DNA from: Prevotella merdae
Lineage (GTDB): Bacteria; Bacteroidota; Bacteroidia; Bacteroidales; Bacteroidaceae
Assembly (NCBI RefSeq): GCF_900290275.1
Contig: NZ_LT985323.1
Coordinates: forward strand, 1,441,513-1,505,512
DNA: 64,000 nt
Reading direction: 5' to 3'
Position numbers and translations under genes: made by a program. Positions within the stretch are counted from its first letter, which is position 1; every line of letters begins with the position of its first letter. The notes under the pieces were generated by a model. That model was not told the DNA's origin and did no database searches. It worked only from the letters and a program-made list of their open reading frames with translations. Shown here one piece after another: positions 17,329 through 24,447 of this stretch.

Positions 17329-17922
17329 TTAATTATTAATTCTTTTTCCTAATGCACCGTATACCACTTTAGCAACAAGCGGCTTCGACGCTTCTTCGGT
17401 CATGCCGTGTCCGATACGTCCGTATATGAATGGCACCTCAAGACCTTTGATACAATAGTGTGTTATGTCGGCCACAAGGTCAACGTTGTCGATATCGAAC
17501 TCTCCGTCAAGTTTGCCCTCGCTATATACTTTGCGGAACAATTCAATTTCGTCCTCATCAAACTTCTTTCGCACCTTTTCCACCATCCATATATTACGAA
17601 AGAACTCGGCACGAAGATTTCCGTTGCGCACCACAGTTTCGCGTATCATGCTTAGGTGGGTGTATATAAGCTCGATAATCTTGTCTTGTGGGCGCATCTT
17701 CATAGCAGCCACCTCGTCGAGTTTATCTGAAAGTCGTTCCAATTCAGCCTCGATAACAGCCGAGTACACGTCTTCCTTTCGGTTGAAATATGTATACAGC
17801 GTGCGGCGTCCTTTTCCTGATGCCACAGCTATGTCGTTCATAGTGGTGTTGGCTATGCCGTTTTTGGCGAACAGTTGCCTTGCCACATCAACGAGTTTTT
17901 GCCGAGTCTTGGATATTGACAT
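17329..17922 (-). CDS. TetR-family transcriptional regulator
   Basis: The 197-residue protein has the TetR DNA-binding helix-turn-helix at residues about 8-57 (ARQLFAKNGIANTTMNDIA, then GKGRRTLYTYFNRKEDVY). A variable helical ligand-binding and dimerisation domain follows. It is followed by fabG with only 31 bases between, so it may sense a lipid-related ligand and control the pair, as FabR-like regulators do elsewhere; that is inference from position. The 197-base gap upstream contains no recognisable gene. Confidence 0.85.
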   Translation of the reverse strand: MSISKTRQKLVDVARQLFAKNGIANTTMNDIAVASGKGRRTLYTYFNRKEDVYSAVIEAELERLSDKLDEVAAMKMRPQDKIIELIYTHLSMIRETVVRNGNLRAEFFRNIWMVEKVRKKFDEDEIELFRKVYSEGKLDGEFDIDNVDLVADITHYCIKGLEVPFIYGRIGHGMTEEASKPLVAKVVYGALGKRINN

Positions 17923-18119
17923 AACAATTACCTACCTTCCTTTTTGTTCTTTATACCTTATTATATATGTGCCTACTAAATTATATATGTGCCTACTAAT
18001 AGTGTTGCACATCATTCTATCTGTGTGCAAAATTACAGCAATAATTCGATACGGGCAAATTATTTGAGAGGAAATTACGAGCAAAGTAGGTGAAGTATCG
18101 AATAATATAGGTGTGATTT

Positions 18120-19196
18120 TTACTCTATTTGATGCTCCTTTGTAACATATCGCTGCCAATAAGCAATGAGCAGAGTGGTTAGAGGAAGTGCTATAATCAG
18201 TCCGATGAAGCCTAACAGCGCACCCCAAACCGATAATGACAGCAGCAGTATAGCAGGGTTCAGACCCATAGCCTTGCCCATTATCTTAGGTGTTACAATC
18301 ATATCGGTTATAATCTGAACAACAATGAACAGACCGACTGCAAGTCCAAACACCATCCAGAAATTCTGTCCTGTGTCGGCAGCCTTTAGCATTGCCAGGA
18401 AGGCAGTTGGGATGATGGCGAATGTGTGCAGATATGGCACGAGGTCCATTACGCCAATCAGTATGCCCAAGCCAATGGCCATAGGGAAGTCCATTATGCT
18501 GAAGCCTATGCAGAACATTATGCCCATACACAGCGCCACAAGACTCTGGCCACGTATATAGTTGTTAAGCTCGCGTTCTACATCGCCTGCAAGCGCGTGC
18601 CAGAAAGGTCGGTTCTTCTTGGGGAATATCTTAATCCAGTTGGTTGTAAGAAATTCGTAGTCGAGCAGAATGAAGAACATATATAATAAGGTGATACACG
18701 AAGCCGCGACACTCATCACTACGGTTGCTGTTTGGCTTATGAATGCAAACACCTTAGGCATAGTGTTACGGAGAGTCTCCTTAAAGTCGCTACTCTTGAA
18801 GAACTGTTCTATATCTGTTTGGTTTCGCTCAAGCCATTGCTTTACAAGAGTGGTAAGGTCGTTGGTGTGTGTAGTTTGGTGCAGCCAATGCATAAGATAG
18901 CTATACAGTTTCTGAAACTGGTCTATCATAGGAGGTATTATGAAGTAAATCATAAGTCCGATGACGCTCAGTACAATCAGCATAGCAATGATGATGGCAA
19001 GAGCTCTAACCTTCACCTTCATACGGTATTGGATGAACTTTACCATAGGGTAGAGCAGATAGGCAAAGAGCCATGCAATGAAAAATGGCAGCAACACACC
19101 GCTAAGATAGTTTGTAATGTAGAGCACTGCCAGTACAAGCGAGCCAGAGCCGACCCACCTTACAAGTTTGTCGAATGTTATCTTTTGTTCTGCCAT
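18120..19196 (-). CDS. AI-2E family transporter (PerM/TqsA-like)
   Basis: From ATG at 19196 (MAEQKITFDKL) the product has 358 residues; an in-frame ATG 48 bases upstream lies next to simple repeats and is less likely. Eight or so hydrophobic segments are arranged as in the AI-2E family, with paired N-terminal helices, a soluble central helical stretch (about 100-150) and a C-terminal bundle containing GLGILIGVMDLVPYLHTF and LSLSVWGALLGFIGLIIALP. Members export small molecules or, in some bacteria, act as antiporters; the substrate here is unknown. It lies between tdk and the TetR gene on the same strand. Confidence 0.85.
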   Translation of the reverse strand: MAEQKITFDKLVRWVGSGSLVLAVLYITNYLSGVLLPFFIAWLFAYLLYPMVKFIQYRMKVKVRALAIIIAMLIVLSVIGLMIYFIIPPMIDQFQKLYSYLMHWLHQTTHTNDLTTLVKQWLERNQTDIEQFFKSSDFKETLRNTMPKVFAFISQTATVVMSVAASCITLLYMFFILLDYEFLTTNWIKIFPKKNRPFWHALAGDVERELNNYIRGQSLVALCMGIMFCIGFSIMDFPMAIGLGILIGVMDLVPYLHTFAIIPTAFLAMLKAADTGQNFWMVFGLAVGLFIVVQIITDMIVTPKIMGKAMGLNPAILLLSLSVWGALLGFIGLIIALPLTTLLIAYWQRYVTKEHQIE

Positions 19197-19232
19197 ATTG
19201 TTGATTTTTTGTTGTGTAAATTGTATGCCCTT

Positions 19233-19302
19233 TTCACTCTTCACTTTTCACTTTTCACTTTTCACTCTTCGTTCTTCACTCTTCACTCTTCGTTCTTCAC
19301 TC
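19233..19302. repeat. CTTCAC/CTTTTCAC simple-repeat tract
   Basis: About ten short units of TTCACTCTTCACTTTTCAC-like sequence form a tract between tdk and the AI-2E gene. The tract runs into the tdk coding sequence and supplies its last codons (KNEE and stop). Confidence 0.75.
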
Positions 19303-19882
19303 TATTATAGCATTCCCTGCACAACGGCTCATATTCGGTTTGTTCTCCAATGAGTACCTGATTGTCGTTGTGTACAAGACGGTGGCTAAGATAGGCAAGT
19401 GCACCACACTTTACGCATATAGCATGAACCTTTGTCACCTCATCAGCTATAGCACATAGCGAAGGAATAGGGCCAAATGGAGTGCCTTTGAAGTCCATGT
19501 CCAGACCAGCAATGATAACACGCACGCCATTATTGGCAAGAGTGTTGCAGATATCCACCAGCTCCATATCAAAGAACTGAGCCTCGTCGATGCCCACAAC
19601 TTCTATATCGAATGTTCCATTGTCGTTGCGGCTCAAACTTGTCAGTATCTCGGCAGCCTTTGCTATCGGTGTCGACGGAATGGCATTGCGGTCGTGGCTC
19701 ACTACATTCTTCTCAGAATAGCGCTTGTCTATCTGTGGCTTGAATATAACAACTCTCTGGCGCGCAAAGTTTGCACGCTTCATACGGCGTATCAATTCCT
19801 CGGTCTTGCCAGAGAACATCGATCCGCATATCACTTCTATTCTACCTTGGCGATGCTGCTCGCCCACTAAATTTACTGTCAT
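19283..19882 (-). CDS. tdk: Thymidine kinase
   Basis: The enzyme phosphorylates thymidine in the dTTP salvage pathway. The chosen ATG at 19882 gives 199 residues; an upstream ATG at 19921 is rejected because the promoter box overlaps it. The P-loop GSMFSGKT is at 20-27, and the Walker B-like segment is [11 protein letters not shown]. Four cysteines that bind zinc in type II thymidine kinases are present as CVKC and CREC. The last residues are encoded by a simple-repeat tract, so the C-terminus may vary between strains. It is divergent from rsmI, with both promoters in the 96-base gap. Confidence 0.92.
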   Translation of the reverse strand: MTVNLVGEQHRQGRIEVICGSMFSGKTEELIRRMKRANFARQRVVIFKPQIDKRYSEKNVVSHDRNAIPSTPIAKAAEILTSLSRNDNGTFDIEVVGIDEAQFFDMELVDICNTLANNGVRVIIAGLDMDFKGTPFGPIPSLCAIADEVTKVHAICVKCGALAYLSHRLVHNDNQVLIGEQTEYEPLCRECYNRVKNEE

Positions 19883-19890
19883 GATAGGTG

Positions 19891-19898
19891 CAAAATTA
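19891..19898 (-). promoter_or_regulatory. -7 box of tdk (TAATTTTG)
   Basis: It reads TAATTTTGC on the minus strand and ends only eight bases before the ATG at 19882, implying a nearly leaderless mRNA. Confidence 0.6.
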
Positions 19899-19961
19899 CA
19901 AAGACGTTTTAAAAATTGCAAAGAAACAGTCTGTTTTTTTGTTGTTCTTGATTAATATAGC

Positions 19962-19969
19962 TATATTTG
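19962..19969 (+). promoter_or_regulatory. -7 box of rsmI (TATATTTG)
   Basis: This TAnnTTTG match ends nine bases before the ATG at 19979. Start of transcription would be at or just before the start codon. Confidence 0.6.
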
Positions 19970-19978
19970 TCGCCTAAT

Positions 19979-20800
19979 ATGGGTATATTGTACATTGTGC
20001 CCACTCCGGTGGGAAATATGGAGGACATGACAATGCGTGCCATCCGTATATTGAAAGAAGCCGACCTGGTGCTTGCAGAAGATACACGCACATCAGGCAT
20101 ATTGCTACAGCACTTCGGCATAAAGAACCGTCTTGCATCGCATCACAAGTTTAATGAGCACGGCACAAGTGCCTCTATTGTGGAGCGTCTTAAGGCGGGA
20201 GAAACCATTGCGCTTATAAGTGATGCAGGCACTCCAGGTATTAGCGACCCAGGATTCTTTCTATCTCGTGAGGCTGCTAAGGCAGGAATAACCGTGCAAT
20301 GCTTGCCGGGAGCAACAGCTTTTGTTCCAGCTATAGTATCGTCGGGATTGCCTTGCAACCGTTTCTGCTTTGAGGGTTTTTTGCCACAGAAGAAGGGACG
20401 TCAGACTTTGCTTGATGCTTTGCGCATGGAGACTCGTACTATGATATTCTATGAGTCACCATATCGATTGGTAAAGACATTAGAGCAGTTTGCCTCTGTC
20501 TTTGGCGAAGATCGCCAAGCCAGCGTATGTCGCGAGATATCCAAAATACATGAGGAGAGTGTGCGAGGCTCTCTTAAAGAAATAATCAATCACTTTCAAT
20601 CTACCGAACCACGTGGCGAGATAGTGATAGTGGTAGCAGGATGCGGCGAGGGCGAGATGTCGGCTCTTAAGGCATTGAAGGCACAAGCCAAGGAAAAGAA
20701 GCCCAAACTGAGCAACAAGGAACGCTATGCTATGCGCGAGGCGGCACCCGAAGAGTTCAAAAAGAAGAAGTTTAGGGATTCGGCAGAAAACGAAGAGTAG
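19979..20800 (+). CDS. rsmI: 16S rRNA 2'-O-ribose C1402 methyltransferase
   Basis: The protein transfers a methyl group from S-adenosylmethionine to C1402 of 16S rRNA, near the ribosomal P site. The ATG at 19979 (MGILYIVPTPVGNMEDM) is chosen over a TTG 12 bases upstream that lies inside the promoter box. Family motifs are VPTPVGN near the start, AEDTRTSG, LISDAGTPGISDPG and CLPGATAFVPA, all typical of the tetrapyrrole-methylase fold. At 273 residues the length fits, with a Lys-rich C-terminal extension (KEKKPKLSNKERYAMRE). It is a single-gene unit. Confidence 0.93.
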   Translation: MGILYIVPTPVGNMEDMTMRAIRILKEADLVLAEDTRTSGILLQHFGIKNRLASHHKFNEHGTSASIVERLKAGETIALISDAGTPGISDPGFFLSREAAKAGITVQCLPGATAFVPAIVSSGLPCNRFCFEGFLPQKKGRQTLLDALRMETRTMIFYESPYRLVKTLEQFASVFGEDRQASVCREISKIHEESVRGSLKEIINHFQSTEPRGEIVIVVAGCGEGEMSALKALKAQAKEKKPKLSNKERYAMREAAPEEFKKKKFRDSAENEE

Positions 20801-20860
20801 ATGTTTGCAACCAAATTGTGACCATATACAATAGTAATAACTAATAAAAATCGGACAAAT

Positions 20861-21715
20861 ATGAAAAACGTTTCTTTTTTACTATTTGCATTGGCTTTAG
20901 CAGTGTTCGCTTCGTGCGGAGGTAGCCAAAAGAAGCCACAGACTGAGAACTTCGAGCAAAACGACTCGTTACAGAAGATTATCTCGCAGAAGGACAACGA
21001 AATCAATGACATGATGGAGACGTTCAACCAGATACAAGAGGGTTTGCGCGAGATTAACGAGGCTGAGAATAGAGTGAACATTGTAAAGGATGGCGAAGGT
21101 GCCAACAAGCGCCGCCAGATTGTAGAGAACATCCAGTTCATTCAGAGTACAATGAAGCAGAACCGCGCTCTTATAGAGAAGTTGCGTCAGCAGATGCGCG
21201 AGTCGAGTGTTAAGGGCGATCAGTTGCGCAAAAGTATAGAAGACCTTGTTAAGCAGCTTGACAGTAAGGATCAGGAATTGCGCCAACTACGTGCCGAGCT
21301 TGATGCTAAGGATATCCATATTGCCGAACTCGACAAGACAGTAAATTCGCTTAACGACAATGTGTCTTCATTGCAGACAGAATCGTCTAAGAAGACAGAG
21401 ACCATTAATGCTCAAGACAAGCAGCTCAATACCGCATGGTATGTGTTTGGTACAAAGAAGGAACTTAAGAACCAACACATTATAGACGGTTCGCATGTTC
21501 TGGAGTCGAACTTCAACAAGAACTACTTCACCAAGATAGATATCCGTATAGAGAAGGAGGTAAAGCTCTATTCTAAGTCGGCTAAGATATTGACCATGCA
21601 TCCGTCAAGCTCGTACACATTGCAGCGTGACGCCAACAAGATGTATGTGCTTCGCATCAACAACCCGCAGTTGTTCTGGTCTACAAGCAAGTATCTTGTT
21701 ATTCAGGTTAAGTAA
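20861..21715 (+). CDS. Coiled-coil lipoprotein of unknown function
   Basis: The 284-residue product has a lipoprotein signal ending in FASC (cysteine 19, followed by GGS, so probably not surface exported). Residues about 35-190 are heptad-rich and almost purely helical (EINDMMETFNQIQEGL, then QLDSKDQELRQLRAELDAK), indicating a long coiled coil. A compact C-terminal domain of about 85 residues starts at AWYVFGTKKELKNQHI and ends WSTSKYLVIQVK; similar proteins occur across Bacteroidales. It probably spans part of the periplasm as a structural protein, but no function is known to me. It lies 60 bases after rsmI. Confidence 0.7.
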   Translation: MKNVSFLLFALALAVFASCGGSQKKPQTENFEQNDSLQKIISQKDNEINDMMETFNQIQEGLREINEAENRVNIVKDGEGANKRRQIVENIQFIQSTMKQNRALIEKLRQQMRESSVKGDQLRKSIEDLVKQLDSKDQELRQLRAELDAKDIHIAELDKTVNSLNDNVSSLQTESSKKTETINAQDKQLNTAWYVFGTKKELKNQHIIDGSHVLESNFNKNYFTKIDIRIEKEVKLYSKSAKILTMHPSSSYTLQRDANKMYVLRINNPQLFWSTSKYLVIQVK

Positions 21716-21747
21716 ATATATATAAGCGTTAGCTTTAATGAGCTAAC

Positions 21748-21930
21748 ATATGAGGGTGTGTCAAAATAGGAGTTAACGGAAGTTTGGGCTTCGCCCGAAG
21801 TTAACGGAAGTTAGCGGACATATGTATAAATTGCTGAAAATAAAGCATTTGTCTGTTAACTCCCATCCATCGTAGATGGATTAACTTCTTCTTAACTTCC
21901 TCTAACTCCTATTTTGACACACCCTCATAT
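21748..21930. mobile_element. 183-bp MITE-like element with 28-bp perfect terminal repeats
   Basis: Termini 21748-21775 and 21903-21930 are perfect inverted repeats starting ATATGAGGGTGTGTC. The interior contains further short inverted repeats built on GTTAAC and AAGTTAACG, and no gene. Size, non-coding content and perfect ends fit a miniature inverted-repeat transposable element. The terminal motif GAGGGTGTGTCAAAA recurs once at about 7195. Confidence 0.75.
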
Positions 21931-21976
21931 TGTATTCGGTAAAAGGTAGAATATACGTTAGGCTTAATTGTATTTT

Positions 21977-22882
21977 TTACTTAACAGCCTCTACAGTATA
22001 TCCCTTGTTCTGCAACAGTTTCAATACACCTTTATCACCCGGCAGATGACCAGCGCCTACAACAAACAATGTTGGAGCTGTCTTCATAATGGCAGGCATG
22101 CGGCTTGCCCAATCAACATTGCGGTTGTCTATTAGCTTAGCTGTCTCGTCAGGTGTGGCATCACATGTAGTGTTAAACTTCTCGTTCATAACATCAAGCA
22201 ATCCTTTTAGATCCTGTGCATAATAAGCCTTAGCCATACGCTCGGTAAGCTGTGCATAATAGTCAAGATTGTTAAGGAAGCAGTCGAGTTGTTCAATCTG
22301 TCGCTTAAGAGGTGTGCCGTAAAGAAGGTTGGCTTGGAACGAAAGAGTCTCAAGTCCATCTACTTTCTCATTGTTTTGTTTTGCTTGCTTCTGGAAGTAC
22401 TGGTCGATAAGGTTGGTAGGATCAAACTCGCCCATATGTGCCTTCATATACTGCAACACTTGCAACTGAGTAAGCAGAGTGGCAGGTGACAATTGTCCCA
22501 TCTGCTGAGCCACCATAGGATTGCTTAGTCCAACACCCATAAAGTCGACCAATACAGCATCAAGCTTCTTATACTGATCGGCTGTGAGTACAGTCTTTAA
22601 TGTCTTGCCCTCAGGCAGGAGCATATGTTTTTGCATCACCTGCATACTGTCAGGATTAAGCATAAAATCAAAATTCAACTCACCATAAACCTGGTCGGTA
22701 GAGTCGAGAGCCTGACGTACGCCATTAATCCCTTCGGCAAATGGAGAGTTGGCAAGATGGAAAGTACCGAACACATAAGAAGGCTTCTTAAGGTCGGCAC
22801 CCGATACACGATAAAGCAACTGTGCATTGGCGCAAACACCAGAAGCCAACGCAAATAAGAGTGAAATTAAGATTTTCTTCAT
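21977..22882 (-). CDS. TraB/GumN family protein
   Basis: From ATG at 22882 (MKKILISLLFALASG) the product has 301 residues with a cleavable signal peptide (after CANA), so it is exported. The TraB/GumN signature parts are SYVFGTFHLANS near the start and VVGAGHLPGDKGVLKLL at the end. The paired GxxH motifs are thought to form a metallopeptidase-like site related to Tiki proteins. The family occurs widely in Bacteroidota as a periplasmic protein of uncertain role. An upstream in-frame ATG at 22978 is rejected because the signal peptide would be buried. Confidence 0.8.
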   Translation of the reverse strand: MKKILISLLFALASGVCANAQLLYRVSGADLKKPSYVFGTFHLANSPFAEGINGVRQALDSTDQVYGELNFDFMLNPDSMQVMQKHMLLPEGKTLKTVLTADQYKKLDAVLVDFMGVGLSNPMVAQQMGQLSPATLLTQLQVLQYMKAHMGEFDPTNLIDQYFQKQAKQNNEKVDGLETLSFQANLLYGTPLKRQIEQLDCFLNNLDYYAQLTERMAKAYYAQDLKGLLDVMNEKFNTTCDATPDETAKLIDNRNVDWASRMPAIMKTAPTLFVVGAGHLPGDKGVLKLLQNKGYTVEAVK

Positions 22883-22935
22883 ATTATTTATTGTTAAATG
22901 ACCGTCAAAGTTTTGTACTAAGAATGTTTTTACGT

Positions 22936-22943
22936 ATTTTTGC
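22936..22943 (+). promoter_or_regulatory. -7 box (TATTTTTG)
   Basis: A consensus TAnnTTTG box lies 89 bases upstream of the sugar kinase-like gene at 23033. The leader would be about 80 bases; no riboswitch is recognised in it. Confidence 0.5.
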
Positions 22944-23032
22944 AAATGCGTCACACATATTATAATATTATGACGCAATATCTATATAATTAACTACATT
23001 AAATCTGATTTATTTTAAAAACAAGCTATAAA

Positions 23033-24121
23033 ATGAACAATCTCAACCAAATTATCAGCCATTTCAACATTAAAGGCACCGTTTCTGAAGTTAAGCCGTT
23101 GGGCAATGGACTCATTAACGACACTTACAAAGTGAACACCGTTGAGCCAGATGCACCCGACTATGTTTTGCAGCGCATCAACGACTCTATATTTACTGAT
23201 GTAGACCTCTTGCAGCATAATATCTATGAGGTAACTACACACATCCGCGAGCAGCTTGAGAAGGAAGGTGCCGACGACATCGACCGTCGTGTATTGACTT
23301 TCGTAAAGGCCGACAACGACAAAACATATATTAAGACCGAGGACGGCACGTTCTGGCGTATGTCTATCTTTATTCCTGATGCCATCACTGTAGAGACAGT
23401 TAACCCAGAGTATTCATATCATGCAGGTAAGGCATTTGGTAAGTTTGAGGCTCAGGTTGCAGATATTACCGACCGTCTTGGCGAGACAATACCTAACTTC
23501 CATAATATGGAGTTGCGTCGCGACCAATTGCGTCAGGCAGTAAAGGAAGACCGTGCCGGACGTGTAGCTGGTGTTAAAGACTTTATTGATGAACTTGAGA
23601 AGTATAGCGAGGAGATGTGCCTTGGCGAGCGTCTTTTCCGTGAAGGCAAACTTAAGAAGCATGTTTGCCATTGCGATACAAAGGTGAATAACATGATGTT
23701 TGATAAGGATGGCCGTGTGCTCTGCGTTATCGACCTCGATACTGTTATGCCATCGCTCTTTGTTAGCGATTATGGTGACTTCTTGCGCACTGGTGCCAAT
23801 ACTATTGCCGAGGATTCGCCTGAGTTTGACAAGATAGACTTTCGTATGGATATCTTCGAAGCTTTCACACGTGGATACATTGAGTCGGCTTCGTCATTCC
23901 TTACACCTCTCGAGATTTCGCTTCTTCCTTACGCTGCTGAATTGTTCCCATATATGCAGGCAGTACGATTCCTTTGGGACTATCTCAATGGCGACCACTA
24001 TTGGAAGTGCAAGTATCCTGAGCACAACCTCGTACGTGCCAAGAACCAGTGGCATCTCTTCCTCAAGGCTAAGGAGCACGAGGCTGAGATGAAGAAATTT
24101 ATCGAAGGACTGAATGCATAA
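23033..24121 (+). CDS. APH-fold sugar kinase, N-acetylhexosamine 1-kinase-like
   Basis: The 362-residue protein has the aminoglycoside-phosphotransferase kinase fold. The catalytic loop HCDTKVNN starts at His213, with the catalytic Asp215 and Asn219 or Asn220; the metal-binding DLD follows at 234-236. Length and the pattern YVLQRINDSIF, HNMELRRDQ and VRFLWDYLNGDHYW match the family that includes bifidobacterial NahK, which makes GlcNAc-1-P or GalNAc-1-P during host glycan use. Homologues are sometimes called mucin desulfatases, a label I consider wrong. It converges on a glycosaminoglycan lyase gene, which fits a role in host amino-sugar catabolism; that link is inference. Confidence 0.75.
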   Translation: MNNLNQIISHFNIKGTVSEVKPLGNGLINDTYKVNTVEPDAPDYVLQRINDSIFTDVDLLQHNIYEVTTHIREQLEKEGADDIDRRVLTFVKADNDKTYIKTEDGTFWRMSIFIPDAITVETVNPEYSYHAGKAFGKFEAQVADITDRLGETIPNFHNMELRRDQLRQAVKEDRAGRVAGVKDFIDELEKYSEEMCLGERLFREGKLKKHVCHCDTKVNNMMFDKDGRVLCVIDLDTVMPSLFVSDYGDFLRTGANTIAEDSPEFDKIDFRMDIFEAFTRGYIESASSFLTPLEISLLPYAAELFPYMQAVRFLWDYLNGDHYWKCKYPEHNLVRAKNQWHLFLKAKEHEAEMKKFIEGLNA

Positions 24122-24159
24122 TATACCTATTATATATTAATGTCATACGATAAACAAAT

Positions 24160-24205
24160 TAACGGTCATTACACGAGCTATTAATTCTCGGGTAATGACC
24201 GTTTA
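24160..24205 (+). terminator. Hairpin terminator of the sugar-kinase gene
   Basis: AACGGTCATTAC-type arms (24161-24174 with 24191-24204, one mismatch) are followed by a T-rich stretch. A third arm (GTAATGACCATT) follows at about 24219. The same hairpin recurs at 24381-24429. Confidence 0.65.
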
Positions 24206-24313
24206 TTTTATTTGTCGAGTAATGACCATTAATTGTTACTTGTCTTATACCTCTTTTCTAATAAATTACTGCTATATAAACAACTTTTTTCTTGGGTTTT
24301 GTTTGCAAAAATA

Positions 24314-24364
24314 CAACTTTTTGCCAATAAAATCAATAGATATTTGCAACTTTTTGCCAATAAA
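24314..24364. repeat. Direct repeat CAACTTTTTGCCAATAAA, two copies
   Basis: The identical 18-base unit occurs at 24314-24331 and 24347-24364, 33 bases apart, within the non-coding gap between convergent genes. Function unknown. Confidence 0.6.
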
Positions 24365-24380
24365 TATTATTAATAAACAA

Positions 24381-24429
24381 ATAAACGGTCATTACACAAG
24401 CTATTAATTCTCGTGTAATGACCGTTTAT
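24381..24429 (-). terminator. Hairpin terminator of the PL8 lyase gene
   Basis: A 17-bp perfect stem (24381-24397 with 24413-24429) of the same sequence family as the hairpin at 24160-24205. It lies 19 bases beyond the stop codon of the minus-strand lyase. Confidence 0.65.
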
Positions 24430-24447
24430 TTATGCTGATACTCCAGC

